The translations under genes were made by a program, and so were the position numbers. The notes beneath the pieces are model-generated. The model was given only the letters and a program-made list of their open reading frames with translations, made no database searches and was not told the DNA's origin. Of a DNA stretch of 39,105 nucleotides, positions 23,681 to 32,650 are shown in pieces. Source of the DNA: JAUVRX01 sp049664225 (GTDB taxonomy: Bacteria > Acidobacteriota > Thermoanaerobaculia > Multivoradales > JAHEKO01); assembly GCA_049664225.1 (NCBI GenBank), contig JBATEX010000051.1:1-39105 (forward strand). The letters run 5' to 3'. Every line of letters starts with the position of its first letter. Positions within the stretch are counted from its first letter, which is position 1.

Positions 23681-25915
23681 TCAGACCAGCTTGCCGGCGA
23701 ACTCCCCCGCGTTACGAACGAAGACGGTTGTGTTCAGGCCGTCTGTCAGACTCTCCATTCGCTCCGCGTAGGCGGCCTCTGCGCCGACAACAGGATCTTG
23801 AAGGCCGAGGAAGACCAGGTCCGCCTTGGCACTGCTGCGACGGATGATGTCGGCAATCGATTCGTTCTGCGGTTTTGTGATGATCTCCGTGTCCGCCTGA
23901 ATTCGAACCTCCTGAAGCAGGGACTGTAAACCCTCTTTCTGGAGCTTCATCTCGTCTTCGCTTCTCGAGATCGAGCGGATCACGATCCTCGCGTCGCTCC
24001 ATTCAGGATTCAAGCTGAGGAGGTATGCCAGCATCAACATCATGTCCCCGTTGTTCTCCAGTCCGCCCCACCACAGATCGATGCGCTTTTCCTGCCCCGG
24101 CTCATGGGCCCAGTTGAGTCGCGCTATCAGGGTGCTCTTGCCGACTTTCGACAGGCCCCGCGTGATGCGCAGCCAGGCCTCTAGCCGGCCGGGCTTCTGC
24201 GGCCAGCCCACCAGGACGGTGTTCGATTGCAGTCCGGCAATGCCGTTGGCCTGCACCGAATCGATGACACCGTGCTCGAAGTCCTGGACGACATTCACCT
24301 CGCTGAATGCAACAAGTCCGTTGCTTTCGAGCGCTCGGTCCATTTCTTCGTGCCACTGCTCGACGTTGAAGTCCTCGTTAGTCAGGTCACCGACCACCAG
24401 CTGACTCGCGGTCACGATGCCACGCCCCTGATTGAACCAGTTCGCCAGGCGCACGAGTCCGATTCTCTTGTCGGGATCGCCGACAAGCACGAGGATGTGG
24501 GGGCGCCAGTTGCGAGGATCTCGCCCATGCGAGCGCAACTTCAGCAATGCAACTCGGGCGATCGACATCCATACACCAGCCCTCGCGTCGCCCCAGCGTC
24601 GCTGCAACGAACGCCGCCGCAAGTACAGATACAACGCCGATTCGAGGAAGATCGCAATTACGCAGGCGAGAGGACTGATCAGGAACATCACGACAATCGC
24701 GCCTGCCGATCCGAGTAGAGAGGCGGCCCACGGAACCGTGATGGTAGGACGGAAGGACGGGTCGCCGGAGATCTTCTCTGCGGCGGCGCTCAAGTTGATG
24801 GTCACATAGAGTGTGAGAAAGAGGATAGTGACGAACTGCGCGACGGCGTTCAGTCCCCCGAGAGCGACCGCAATGAGCGCGATGGCGCCACTGATCCAAG
24901 TAGCAATGGTCGGCTGACCGCTTCTCGACAGGCGTGCCAGGAATCGCGGCGCCAGACCGTCCTTGGCCAGCGCCTGCAACACCCGCGGCCCTCCCAGGGC
25001 ACTGCCGAAAGCCGAAGAGAGGATGGCTCCCAACATTCCTGGAAAAACGAGCCAGACACCGAGAACGGCCACCGCAGTCCAGGCGCCGACTCCCGGATCC
25101 GCCAACTGCTCCGGACTCAGAACGACTGTGACCGCCAGCAGTATCGGGACCAGCAGGTAAACGAGTGTGCCGGTCAGCACCGCCAGCAGCGTGCCTCTGG
25201 GGATCGAGCGTTGCGGGTTCTCCAGGTCACCGCTCAATCCGATACCGGCAGTGAAACCCGTGACGGCCGGGAAGAAGACGGCGAAAACGTACCAGAAACC
25301 GCCGCCAGCGCTGAGATACGAGGGAATCAGCGCGGGAGCCTGAAGACCCTGGGTCAGAACTCCTGCAGTCAGGGCGACAAGAGAGGCGCCGACGGCAATC
25401 ATGATCGGAATCTGTAGCCGCAGTGCCAGCCCCGCACTCTTCCCGGCCACGGCGGTGATGACGACCACCGTGATGGCCGCGATGAGCTGGACCAGCCTCG
25501 GGGACCCCGCTTCCATCTGCGCCGGTAGCAGGGCGACAATGGCCTCGGCCAAGCCGAAGGAGTAGAAAGTGATACTCAAGGTGCGGCAAAGGTAAAGAGG
25601 AATGCCGATAGCGCCACCCAGCTCCAGACCGAGACTGTGGGCCACCATGTAGTACTCGCCGCCGACTCCAACCCTCATGTTGGTGGCCAGGGCGGAGGCG
25701 CTCAGGGCCGTGATGAACGTGACCGAGCTGGCGAGGAGCACGATCAGCACGGTCAGGGGCAGGCCGACGTTGCCCACGACCCAGCCGAATCGCAGGTACA
25801 TGATGAGGCCGAGAATCGTCAGGACACTCGGAGTGAAAACACCCAGAAAGGTGCCGAACTTCTCAGCAGGTTGATGCTCTGCTGCCGGGCCGCTGGATAG
25901 GTGGTCGATATCCAT
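23681..25915 (-). CDS. Cation-chloride cotransporter-like (SLC12/APC superfamily) membrane protein
   Basis: This 744-residue protein has about 12 membrane helices in residues 20-440, beginning KFGTFLGVFTPSVLTILGLIMYLRFGWVVGNVG, the hallmark opening of Na-K-Cl/K-Cl cotransporters. GGEYYMV and FFPAVTGFTAGIGLSGDLENPQRSIPRGTL are further family blocks. A large soluble C-terminal domain (about 455-744) resembles the regulatory domain of CCC proteins with its USP-like fold (ILVLVGDPDKR; ADLVFLGLQDP). It likely moves chloride with K+ or Na+ across the inner membrane. It lies 14 bases after the permease-USP gene and is last in the minus-strand run. Confidence 0.88.
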   Translation of the reverse strand: MDIDHLSSGPAAEHQPAEKFGTFLGVFTPSVLTILGLIMYLRFGWVVGNVGLPLTVLIVLLASSVTFITALSASALATNMRVGVGGEYYMVAHSLGLELGGAIGIPLYLCRTLSITFYSFGLAEAIVALLPAQMEAGSPRLVQLIAAITVVVITAVAGKSAGLALRLQIPIMIAVGASLVALTAGVLTQGLQAPALIPSYLSAGGGFWYVFAVFFPAVTGFTAGIGLSGDLENPQRSIPRGTLLAVLTGTLVYLLVPILLAVTVVLSPEQLADPGVGAWTAVAVLGVWLVFPGMLGAILSSAFGSALGGPRVLQALAKDGLAPRFLARLSRSGQPTIATWISGAIALIAVALGGLNAVAQFVTILFLTLYVTINLSAAAEKISGDPSFRPTITVPWAASLLGSAGAIVVMFLISPLACVIAIFLESALYLYLRRRSLQRRWGDARAGVWMSIARVALLKLRSHGRDPRNWRPHILVLVGDPDKRIGLVRLANWFNQGRGIVTASQLVVGDLTNEDFNVEQWHEEMDRALESNGLVAFSEVNVVQDFEHGVIDSVQANGIAGLQSNTVLVGWPQKPGRLEAWLRITRGLSKVGKSTLIARLNWAHEPGQEKRIDLWWGGLENNGDMMLMLAYLLSLNPEWSDARIVIRSISRSEDEMKLQKEGLQSLLQEVRIQADTEIITKPQNESIADIIRRSSAKADLVFLGLQDPVVGAEAAYAERMESLTDGLNTTVFVRNAGEFAGKLV

Positions 25916-25929
25916 GAGAGGTCCTTACT

Positions 25930-28146
25930 CTACCTTGCGCTGATGAGGATTAGCGGACAGCTGGTGGCCTTGACCAGTTTCCGTGTCATCGGTCCGAACA
26001 CTCTGCGGCGCGATCTCTGGCGCTGGATCCCCAAGACCAATAGATCACAGTTCGAAGACTGTTCCGAGAGCACGCCCACCGCATCATCGCTTTCGAGCAC
26101 CCGGACCTCGGCTCCGCGCGAGACCTCGTCACTTGCCAACGCACCCGCCTCCCGTCGAGCCCTCTGCTTTGCAGTCTCGGATGCTCCCGCAGGCAGGACC
26201 CGGAGGTATACGATCTCGCGATCTCTGTCGCGACACAGGCTCCCCAGTAGACGTGCCCGGAGCCTGCTTTGGTCGCGATGCCCACCGACCGGGACCAGGA
26301 CCCTTCGAGTTTCAGACAGCTTCCAACCCTCCGGCGAGCGGAGAATCACGACGTCCGAATCCACGTTGCTAATGAGGTCTTCCAGATGAGATTCGACGCT
26401 GTCGGCCGTGAGGTCTCCCAGCCCGAGAAGAAGGCTCTCGCAACGGTGAAGCCGTGCCACTCGACGGATCTCCGACCAGGGATCCGAGGCGACGGTGGTC
26501 AGCCACTCGGGATTGGTCCCGGCCGACAGGGACAGCGACAAAGACTGATTCAGAATCGCTTCGACATCGAGCAACTGTTGCGCCAGATCACCTCGGTGCC
26601 AGGTTCCGGGCGGCTGGACGACCGAAAGAAGCAGAACGCGACCTGACATCGGAGGTGCCAGGGCGTTGGCGACTTCGACCAGGCCGGCGGCGCTGCCGGG
26701 CTTGGCGATGGGCACGAGGACCAGAGGTGAGCGGCCGCGAAGTCGGACGAGGTCCGGCTTCAATCCCTCTTGTGATGCATCCACTACGCGGGCTCGTCTG
26801 GCGAAGAGAAAGAAATAGAGAGCGAAGCCCAGACCCAGCCAGACTATGACGACCCAGCCTGCTTCGGGCACTGCCAATCCCTGAAACGCTGCGAGGGCCA
26901 GGCACGCGCTGCCTCCCAGGACCGGCACGAGGGGAAACCAGGGAACCCGGAATGACGTTGTGGAGACTCCGCCTCGGGTCTGGGCCAGGATGTTGGTGCC
27001 ATGAGCGATGGCAAATGACAAGAGAAAGACCAGGCTGGCTGCGGCTCCCGCGGTGGCCACGTCCGGAACGAGGAGCAGGATTGCGAGGACCACCCCGATC
27101 GTTGCCACGATAGCCGTCATGGGTGTGCCACGAGTCGAGTGCACGGAGCCGATGCTCTCGGGCAGGCTCCGATCTCGAGCCATGGTCAAGGCCACCCGTG
27201 AGGCGGCCAGGAGGTTGGCGTGCAGGGCGGACAGCATGGAGAGTACCGCGGCGACGATGACCAGCCAGAAACCGAAGGGCCCGAGGAAATTGCGCGCCGC
27301 CTGCGCCACGACCGTGGCGGGACTCTTTCGGCTCATGTCCACGATCGAGCCGCCTTCGTCCACTCCGACAGTCGCGATGACGAACAGCAGGGGAAGGTAG
27401 ATGGCCAGGGCCATCGCGAGAGACAGCATCATCGCCTTCGGGATTGTCGTGCGGGCGTCTCGAACCTCGCCGCCGACTGCAGCGATGAGATCGAAGCCTT
27501 GCAGAGCGATGAAGGTGAATCCCATGGCCTGAAACAGCCCCAGCGAGCCCCCGGGGAAGAACGGCCGCAGGTTCGCAGTCACCATGACGGGAGATCGCTG
27601 AGTCAGCGCCCAGAGACCTGCTGCGATCAAGACGACAAACACCAAGACCTTGCCCACCGTGGCCCACTGTCGCCCGCCCGAACTACTCCTTGCCAATCCG
27701 ACGCCGTAGAAGAGGATCGCTCCGGTCGCCAGGGCGACCAGGACCGCTCGGTGCCCGACCCATTCGAGGCTTCCGCCGAGGCTGGTCTGCAAGACAGCGT
27801 CGATGGCAGTGACGACGTAGGCGGCGAAACCCAACGCATAGAGGACTGCAGCGACGATCGACGCCATCCAGACCACCCAGCCCACGAGAAAGGCCGCTTC
27901 GCCCTTGAGCACCTTCTTGGCGAACGAATAGGTGCCTCCCGATTCGGGAAAGGCCGACGACATCTCGGCAAAGCTCAGCGCCGTGAGGAATGCAATCAGC
28001 CCGTTCAGGGCAAAGGCCAGGAGAGCGCTGGGGCCTGTAGCCGAAAAGGCCACACCCGCCAGGGCCAGGATTCCTCCCCCGACGATGGCACCCACACCGA
28101 TGCCGGTGGCTCCCCAGAAGCCGATGGATCTTTGGTCGTCCGACAC
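25930..28146 (-). CDS. APC-family amino acid permease fused to two universal stress protein domains
   Basis: This 738-residue protein opens with IGFWGATGIGVGAIVGGGILALAG, the helix-1 motif of amino acid-polyamine-organocation permeases. About 12 helices follow (SGGTYSFAKKVLKGE; LQGFDLIAAVGGEVRDARTTIPKA). After residue 460 or so come two cytoplasmic USP-like domains (LVLVPIAKPGS..., RRVLVPVGGHRDQ... with LLVLGI and a C-terminal LVKATSCPLILI). The GTG at 28146 with AAAGG upstream is chosen; the extra 115 codons back to 28491 overlap the USP gene in another frame. It probably transports an amino acid-like solute, with USP domains sensing nucleotide. Confidence 0.88.
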   Translation of the reverse strand: MSDDQRSIGFWGATGIGVGAIVGGGILALAGVAFSATGPSALLAFALNGLIAFLTALSFAEMSSAFPESGGTYSFAKKVLKGEAAFLVGWVVWMASIVAAVLYALGFAAYVVTAIDAVLQTSLGGSLEWVGHRAVLVALATGAILFYGVGLARSSSGGRQWATVGKVLVFVVLIAAGLWALTQRSPVMVTANLRPFFPGGSLGLFQAMGFTFIALQGFDLIAAVGGEVRDARTTIPKAMMLSLAMALAIYLPLLFVIATVGVDEGGSIVDMSRKSPATVVAQAARNFLGPFGFWLVIVAAVLSMLSALHANLLAASRVALTMARDRSLPESIGSVHSTRGTPMTAIVATIGVVLAILLLVPDVATAGAAASLVFLLSFAIAHGTNILAQTRGGVSTTSFRVPWFPLVPVLGGSACLALAAFQGLAVPEAGWVVIVWLGLGFALYFFLFARRARVVDASQEGLKPDLVRLRGRSPLVLVPIAKPGSAAGLVEVANALAPPMSGRVLLLSVVQPPGTWHRGDLAQQLLDVEAILNQSLSLSLSAGTNPEWLTTVASDPWSEIRRVARLHRCESLLLGLGDLTADSVESHLEDLISNVDSDVVILRSPEGWKLSETRRVLVPVGGHRDQSRLRARLLGSLCRDRDREIVYLRVLPAGASETAKQRARREAGALASDEVSRGAEVRVLESDDAVGVLSEQSSNCDLLVLGIQRQRSRRRVFGPMTRKLVKATSCPLILISAR

Positions 28147-28208
28147 AGAGGCACCTTTCGAACGGAGACAGGACGGGATCTCGGCAGCCTCCAGTCCGCC
28201 CGCTTCTT

Positions 28209-29159
28209 CTAGATCAGATTCCGCATTCGTCTCGAGAGCAAGGATGGCACAGTCAGCACGGGACAGGATGCAGTTTGAATGACCCTCTTCGCGACGCTGC
28301 CCAGAAACTCCTGGCCAGCAGCGAAGGAGCCGCGTCCACCCATCGCGATGACATCCGCTTCTTCCTGGTTCGCTACGCGCGCGATCTCTGTGGCCGGAAT
28401 TCCCTCCCGCAGCAACACCCGAGCCGAGGCATCTTCCAGCCCGAACGTACTCGAAAGCACAGCGAGCCTCTCCTGCAGCAGGGCTCGGCATTCACTTACG
28501 TATTCCCTCCACAGCCGGCTCACTTCAAGATCCCTCGCCATGCCTGTCGGTGTGTGAAGAACCGCAAGCAGGAGGATGGACACCTTGCGTTCCTGAGCGC
28601 GGAAAATCTCCTGAGCCGATATAGCTGCGGCGTCGGCCTCGATAGAGAAATCGGTTGCGATGAGGATGCGGCTGGGCAGAGCGGACCCCGGCTTCGATCC
28701 TGGGGCCACACTGAGAACGGGGCAACTCGCTCCTGCGGCTACGCGCTCGGTGGTGCTACCCATCATCAAGCGATCGACTCCTCCCTCGCCTCGGGTGCCT
28801 ATCACGATCAGACCGGCCCGCTCCCAGTCCGCCACCTTCAGGATCGAGACCGAGGGTCGGTTGTGAAGGAGATGGTGGTGCACCGGCTGATCCGGGCTGC
28901 GAATGCTGTCTGCCAGCTCTGCTAGGCGAGAATCCGCTTCTCCGATCGAGGCCTCGGCGAGCGGAGACAAGACTTCGTGTCGGCTGAGAAGGGGTAGCGT
29001 CCGGGACACAGCGTGGACGAGGTGGAGTTGCGCCTTGTGTGTGCGTGCGATCGTCATGGCCCACGAGAGGGCTACGTCCGAGGGAGCCGAGAAATCGATG
29101 GCGGAGACGACCGATCGCAGACGGGAGTCGGCCGCGGGCCTTTCACTTACGGGGTCCAT
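28209..29159 (-). CDS. Tandem universal stress protein
   Basis: This 316-residue cytoplasmic protein has two USP domains. The first starts LRSVVSAIDFSAPSDVAL and contains the ATP-binding G-2x-G-9x-GS/T motif GTRGEGGVDRLMMGST. The second starts SRILIATDFSIEADAA and contains GGRGSFAAGQEFLGS. Both motifs are intact, so ATP binding is expected. The ATG at 29159 has AGAGGA six bases upstream. It is 30 bases from the PP-loop/creatininase stop and 62 bases before the permease, so it bridges the biosynthetic-looking and transport halves of the run. Confidence 0.92.
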   Translation of the reverse strand: MDPVSERPAADSRLRSVVSAIDFSAPSDVALSWAMTIARTHKAQLHLVHAVSRTLPLLSRHEVLSPLAEASIGEADSRLAELADSIRSPDQPVHHHLLHNRPSVSILKVADWERAGLIVIGTRGEGGVDRLMMGSTTERVAAGASCPVLSVAPGSKPGSALPSRILIATDFSIEADAAAISAQEIFRAQERKVSILLLAVLHTPTGMARDLEVSRLWREYVSECRALLQERLAVLSSTFGLEDASARVLLREGIPATEIARVANQEEADVIAMGGRGSFAAGQEFLGSVAKRVIQTASCPVLTVPSLLSRRMRNLI

Positions 29160-29189
29160 ACGGTTCCTCTGCAACCCAGCGTCTCTGCT

Positions 29190-31565
29190 TCAGACTTTCT
29201 GTTCGTAGATCTCGGCAAGGCTCAACTCCTTGAGATGCTCTACCAGGGATACTAGATGACGAATCTGTATCTCCCAGATCGCCTTGCCCTTTTCGACGCT
29301 CGCTCGGGTCGGATCACCGAACACGCCTGACTTCGAGATGTGCTCCGTCCTGCCGTACCAGCCAACGCTGTACTTGGAAGTGAAGTCCAGATATTTGGTC
29401 GAGAATCTCGGCACGAGGGGCTTCGCCTTCTTCATGTCGACCAGCTCGGGCCGGACGGCGAGTGAAGTGCTGGTTTCGATCTCGCCGGCGTGAACGTCGT
29501 TCTTGGTCTCGGTGATCGCGTAGATGTCCGCATCGCTGGTCTCGCCGCTATCGACGCAGGTGAAGATCCGGGTGTCGCGGTTGATCATCTGGGCCGCGTG
29601 GTGCAGGGTCGGCGAGTTGCCGCCGTGGCCGTTGATGATGATCAGCTTGGCGATGCCGTTCCGCGCCGCACTGACCCCGACATCGTAGACGAATCTTGCT
29701 AGAGATTCGTTCGAGACGCTCAGCGTGCCCGGAAAGTCGTCGTGATGATACGAGACGCCATACGGGATCAAGGGAAGAACCAGCGGCCGAGGAGGTCGAC
29801 AGGCCTTGGCCACCTCGTGGGCGAGATAGTCGGCGTCGAACGCATCGGTGTCCACCGGTAGGTGCGGACCGTGCTGCTCGATTGCCCCGACCGGAAGCAG
29901 CGCGATGTCCACACCTCTCAGGGCCTTCTTCGCTTCCGGCCACGAGAGCTTGGCCCATTCGTGACGTCCGTCGGCAGGCTTCGCCCCCTTTGCATCTCTT
30001 CCCGAGGCGGAGCCTGCAACCGGCTTGTCGAGCGGATTCGTGGCATTCAACGCCGGATCGCTCAGCAGATCGAGGGCTACCCACTCCTTGCCATGGCGCC
30101 GAAGAGAACCTTTGGAGTGCGATAGCAGAATCTGGTAGAGGCGCCTTCGGATGGGCAAGGGCACCTCATCAATCGGCGAGCGCTCAGGGTGAAAGCGCAG
30201 CATCACCGGCTCGCGACGGCGAGCGGCGCGGACCTTGCCGATTCGGGGCTCCGAGATCCGCTGCTTCTCATAGAGCAAAGCCCCCATGTGCTGCGCGGCA
30301 GTGCGCTCTTGATGTACTCCCTTGTCGACCAGGCTCTTCAGGATTCCCTCCACCTGGTCGGCGCGGTAGCCCACCAGCGCCGGGTCCAGGTCGTTGGCCA
30401 GCAGCATCCCCGCAATCCGACGGCACTTTTCGCACTTGCCGCAGGGGCGCATCATGCCGTCCACTTCATGGGCGGCATGGCAGGAGACCTGCAGTGCGAC
30501 CAGTGATGGGTAGCGCTCGGCCAGGGTCTTCTGAATCAGGAACTCCGACATGGGCCGCAGCGCGGACAGCTGCCGCACTCCCCATTTCTTCCTGGCGTAG
30601 TAACGACTCAGGGCATGATCGAAGTAGCGGCTCTGGTCATAGAGACCATCGAAATGTGGAATTCCCTGATGCGAGGCCTTGATCGTGGTGTCGTACTCGT
30701 CGCCGATCAGCAGGTGGCCGATTCCCCGCTTGCGGAGCAGCGGCAGTGCTCCGAAAAGGAAGACAGCGACGGTCCAGAGACGAATCGGGTACTCGTCCGA
30801 CCGCAGGCTTTGAAAGTCGGGACGCACGAGGGACAGGTGCCGCAGCATAAAATTGAAGATTCGATCGGAGTTGGTCCAGACCCGGGCGGTGTTCGGCACC
30901 GTCCGCCGAAATTCACGGAAGGCGTTGACTGCGGTGAACCAGTGACGGCCCGACTCGTTGATGTAGATCGGGTGTACCTCGCACTCCAGTTCGCGAAGCA
31001 GCCCATACGTCAAGAGACTGTCCTTGCCGCCGCTGGAGAGAATCGAGTAGCGGTCCGGATTTCCCCGCCAGCCTTCGAAGCTTTCCGAGTCCGGCGACTC
31101 GAACAGGACCCGAGCGTTGACGTAGCTCTCACGGCGCTCGACAGGCAGGCCAACATAGTCGGGAGTCAAGAACTCGTTGGGCTGAAGGATCTTCTTGACG
31201 TAGATCTCGCGTGCGGTATTGGCGAGCATCTCCTGGACGAATCGTCGATCTGTTGCATCGAAGTGGCCGCGAAACACAATCTCCTTGCAGAACAGACCGT
31301 AGTTCAGAGCCACCTGAACCGCGATCATGCCCGCCAGGTTCAGGCTGGCGGGATCCTCGGGGTCGAAGACGTCCTCTTCGTAGCGGTAGGAGAGCTCCTT
31401 TTCGTGCGTGCTCCCGTTGTTGGTTACCGCATACGGTGCGATCAGCTGATTCGTCTTCGTGATGACCGGTCCAACGGTCAGCTTGTCGATGACCTGGAGA
31501 ACCGAAAGGGAATCTTCTTCCCCAATCGCTCGGTTCTGCTGGCGGCGGACTTCTGCGGCGGACAT
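29190..31565 (-). CDS. QueC-like PP-loop ATPase fused to a creatininase-family amidohydrolase
   Basis: This 791-residue protein has two parts. The N-terminal part (about 1-500) has a PP-loop SGGKDS at 178-183 and a QueC-like zinc site (Cys362, Cys375, Cys378, Cys381 in PCGKCEKC), plus LLIGDEYD. It should adenylate a carboxylate or carbonyl oxygen for nitrogen or sulfur transfer. A flexible linker (about 508-537) leads to a complete creatininase domain. This has GAIEQHGPHLPVDTD (561-574, metal ligands Glu563 and His565), NGHGGN (645-650) and HAGEIETS (692-699). Creatininases cleave cyclic or linear amides; MftE of mycofactocin synthesis trims a precursor peptide. The ATG has AAGGAGAGAGG upstream and overlaps the DUF1611 gene by 88 bases. 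The fusion suggests two steps on one substrate. Confidence 0.85.
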   Translation of the reverse strand: MSAAEVRRQQNRAIGEEDSLSVLQVIDKLTVGPVITKTNQLIAPYAVTNNGSTHEKELSYRYEEDVFDPEDPASLNLAGMIAVQVALNYGLFCKEIVFRGHFDATDRRFVQEMLANTAREIYVKKILQPNEFLTPDYVGLPVERRESYVNARVLFESPDSESFEGWRGNPDRYSILSSGGKDSLLTYGLLRELECEVHPIYINESGRHWFTAVNAFREFRRTVPNTARVWTNSDRIFNFMLRHLSLVRPDFQSLRSDEYPIRLWTVAVFLFGALPLLRKRGIGHLLIGDEYDTTIKASHQGIPHFDGLYDQSRYFDHALSRYYARKKWGVRQLSALRPMSEFLIQKTLAERYPSLVALQVSCHAAHEVDGMMRPCGKCEKCRRIAGMLLANDLDPALVGYRADQVEGILKSLVDKGVHQERTAAQHMGALLYEKQRISEPRIGKVRAARRREPVMLRFHPERSPIDEVPLPIRRRLYQILLSHSKGSLRRHGKEWVALDLLSDPALNATNPLDKPVAGSASGRDAKGAKPADGRHEWAKLSWPEAKKALRGVDIALLPVGAIEQHGPHLPVDTDAFDADYLAHEVAKACRPPRPLVLPLIPYGVSYHHDDFPGTLSVSNESLARFVYDVGVSAARNGIAKLIIINGHGGNSPTLHHAAQMINRDTRIFTCVDSGETSDADIYAITETKNDVHAGEIETSTSLAVRPELVDMKKAKPLVPRFSTKYLDFTSKYSVGWYGRTEHISKSGVFGDPTRASVEKGKAIWEIQIRHLVSLVEHLKELSLAEIYEQKV

Positions 31566-32650
31566 GAACCTCTCTCCTTGGAGTTCAAGAAGGGCCGAAG
31601 CGCATCAATGACGGCTCCACACCCTTCGCGTAAGGGATAGCAGGCAGGTAGTCCTGTTCTCTGTTGGATACTCTTCTTTGCAGACGATGCTGCGTGAGCC
31701 GCGAGATGCTCATCGTTCAGCGTGATAGCAACCACCGGTTTGCCAGAGATCAGTTCGATGGCCTCGATCTGGGTTTCCAGCGGGTGAATCGTATAGCCCG
31801 GAAAGCCGTCGTACTCGGCTCGGGCCGGAGCATGCTGCAACACAACGACGTCTGGTCGCCCTGCTGCCAGAAGCTCGAAGCCTCCAGGATAGGCGGGGTT
31901 CATCAAGCTGCCCTGTCCTTCCAACAAGATCACTTCAGGGTGCTCTTCGTTCCATGCCGACCATACGGCATGCTCGATTTCGCCAGTTACGAAGTCGTTG
32001 ACCAGGGAGTCCAGGATGACTCCGAAGCGAGCACCCTGCATCCAGGCGGTCTGTCCGGTACCTACAAGCTCTGTAGAGCGGCCTCGGATCTCCAAGCCGT
32101 CTCGCATCATCCAGGCTGTTGTACGTTTTCCGACCGCCGAGTCCGTTCCCAGCACAGCGACTTTCAGGCACGCGACTTCCTCGATCTTGCCGCTGAAGAA
32201 GTGCATATTCTTGATTGGAGGGGGCTTTCGCACATCACGAATCGTCACACCACGCTCAGCTGCGGCAGCCGAGATCTCGGGATCTTCGCTCAAGAACTCG
32301 TGCAAACCCGAGTCGATATTCAAACCTGCATGGATGGCATCAAGCACACTCCGTCGTCCAGATAATGGCAAACGCCCCCCGTCTGGTGCCAGCCCGATGA
32401 TGAAGTGAGTGGCAGGAGCGCCCTGCAGCCGAGCCTTCAAGAGCGCTTCGGAAAGATCCTCGGTAATTCGGATTCCGTTCCGGTTGTGGTCGAGACACTC
32501 TCCCGCGTCGCGACCGGCCAGGCCAGAATCAACTACGGCCAGAATTCGATATCGCGCTGAACGGCGAACCAGCCCGTGAGCCGTCTTTCCGTAGGTGGTG
32601 CCAAATGCACCTTCGCAATACACGATTGCATTGCCTTCTGGATGTTTCAT
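31478..32650 (-). CDS. DUF1611 P-loop protein (DgcN-like)
   Basis: This 390-residue protein has an N-terminal Rossmann-like DUF1611_N region (VYCEGAFGTTYGKTAHGL; ILAVVDSGLAGRDAGE) and a C-terminal P-loop domain. The Walker A-like loop is GTDSAVGKRT (168-177), with VILLEGQGSLMNPAYPGG and VVLQHAPARAEYDGFPG. A member, DgcN, has been described as a D-glutamate N-acetyltransferase; whether this one acylates an amino acid is inference. It overlaps the PLP gene by four bases (ATGA) and the next gene by 88. The last 30 or so residues, read across the next gene's start, look non-conserved. Confidence 0.85.
   Translation of the reverse strand: MKHPEGNAIVYCEGAFGTTYGKTAHGLVRRSARYRILAVVDSGLAGRDAGECLDHNRNGIRITEDLSEALLKARLQGAPATHFIIGLAPDGGRLPLSGRRSVLDAIHAGLNIDSGLHEFLSEDPEISAAAAERGVTIRDVRKPPPIKNMHFFSGKIEEVACLKVAVLGTDSAVGKRTTAWMMRDGLEIRGRSTELVGTGQTAWMQGARFGVILDSLVNDFVTGEIEHAVWSAWNEEHPEVILLEGQGSLMNPAYPGGFELLAAGRPDVVVLQHAPARAEYDGFPGYTIHPLETQIEAIELISGKPVVAITLNDEHLAAHAASSAKKSIQQRTGLPACYPLREGCGAVIDALRPFLNSKERGSCPPQKSAASRTERLGKKIPFRFSRSSTS

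Noticed and set aside
28147..28491. Upstream 115 codons of the permease-USP frame
   Set aside because: They overlap the tandem USP gene in another frame and are Arg/Gly/Cys-rich nonsense. The GTG at 28146 has a ribosome-binding site and directly precedes the permease motif.
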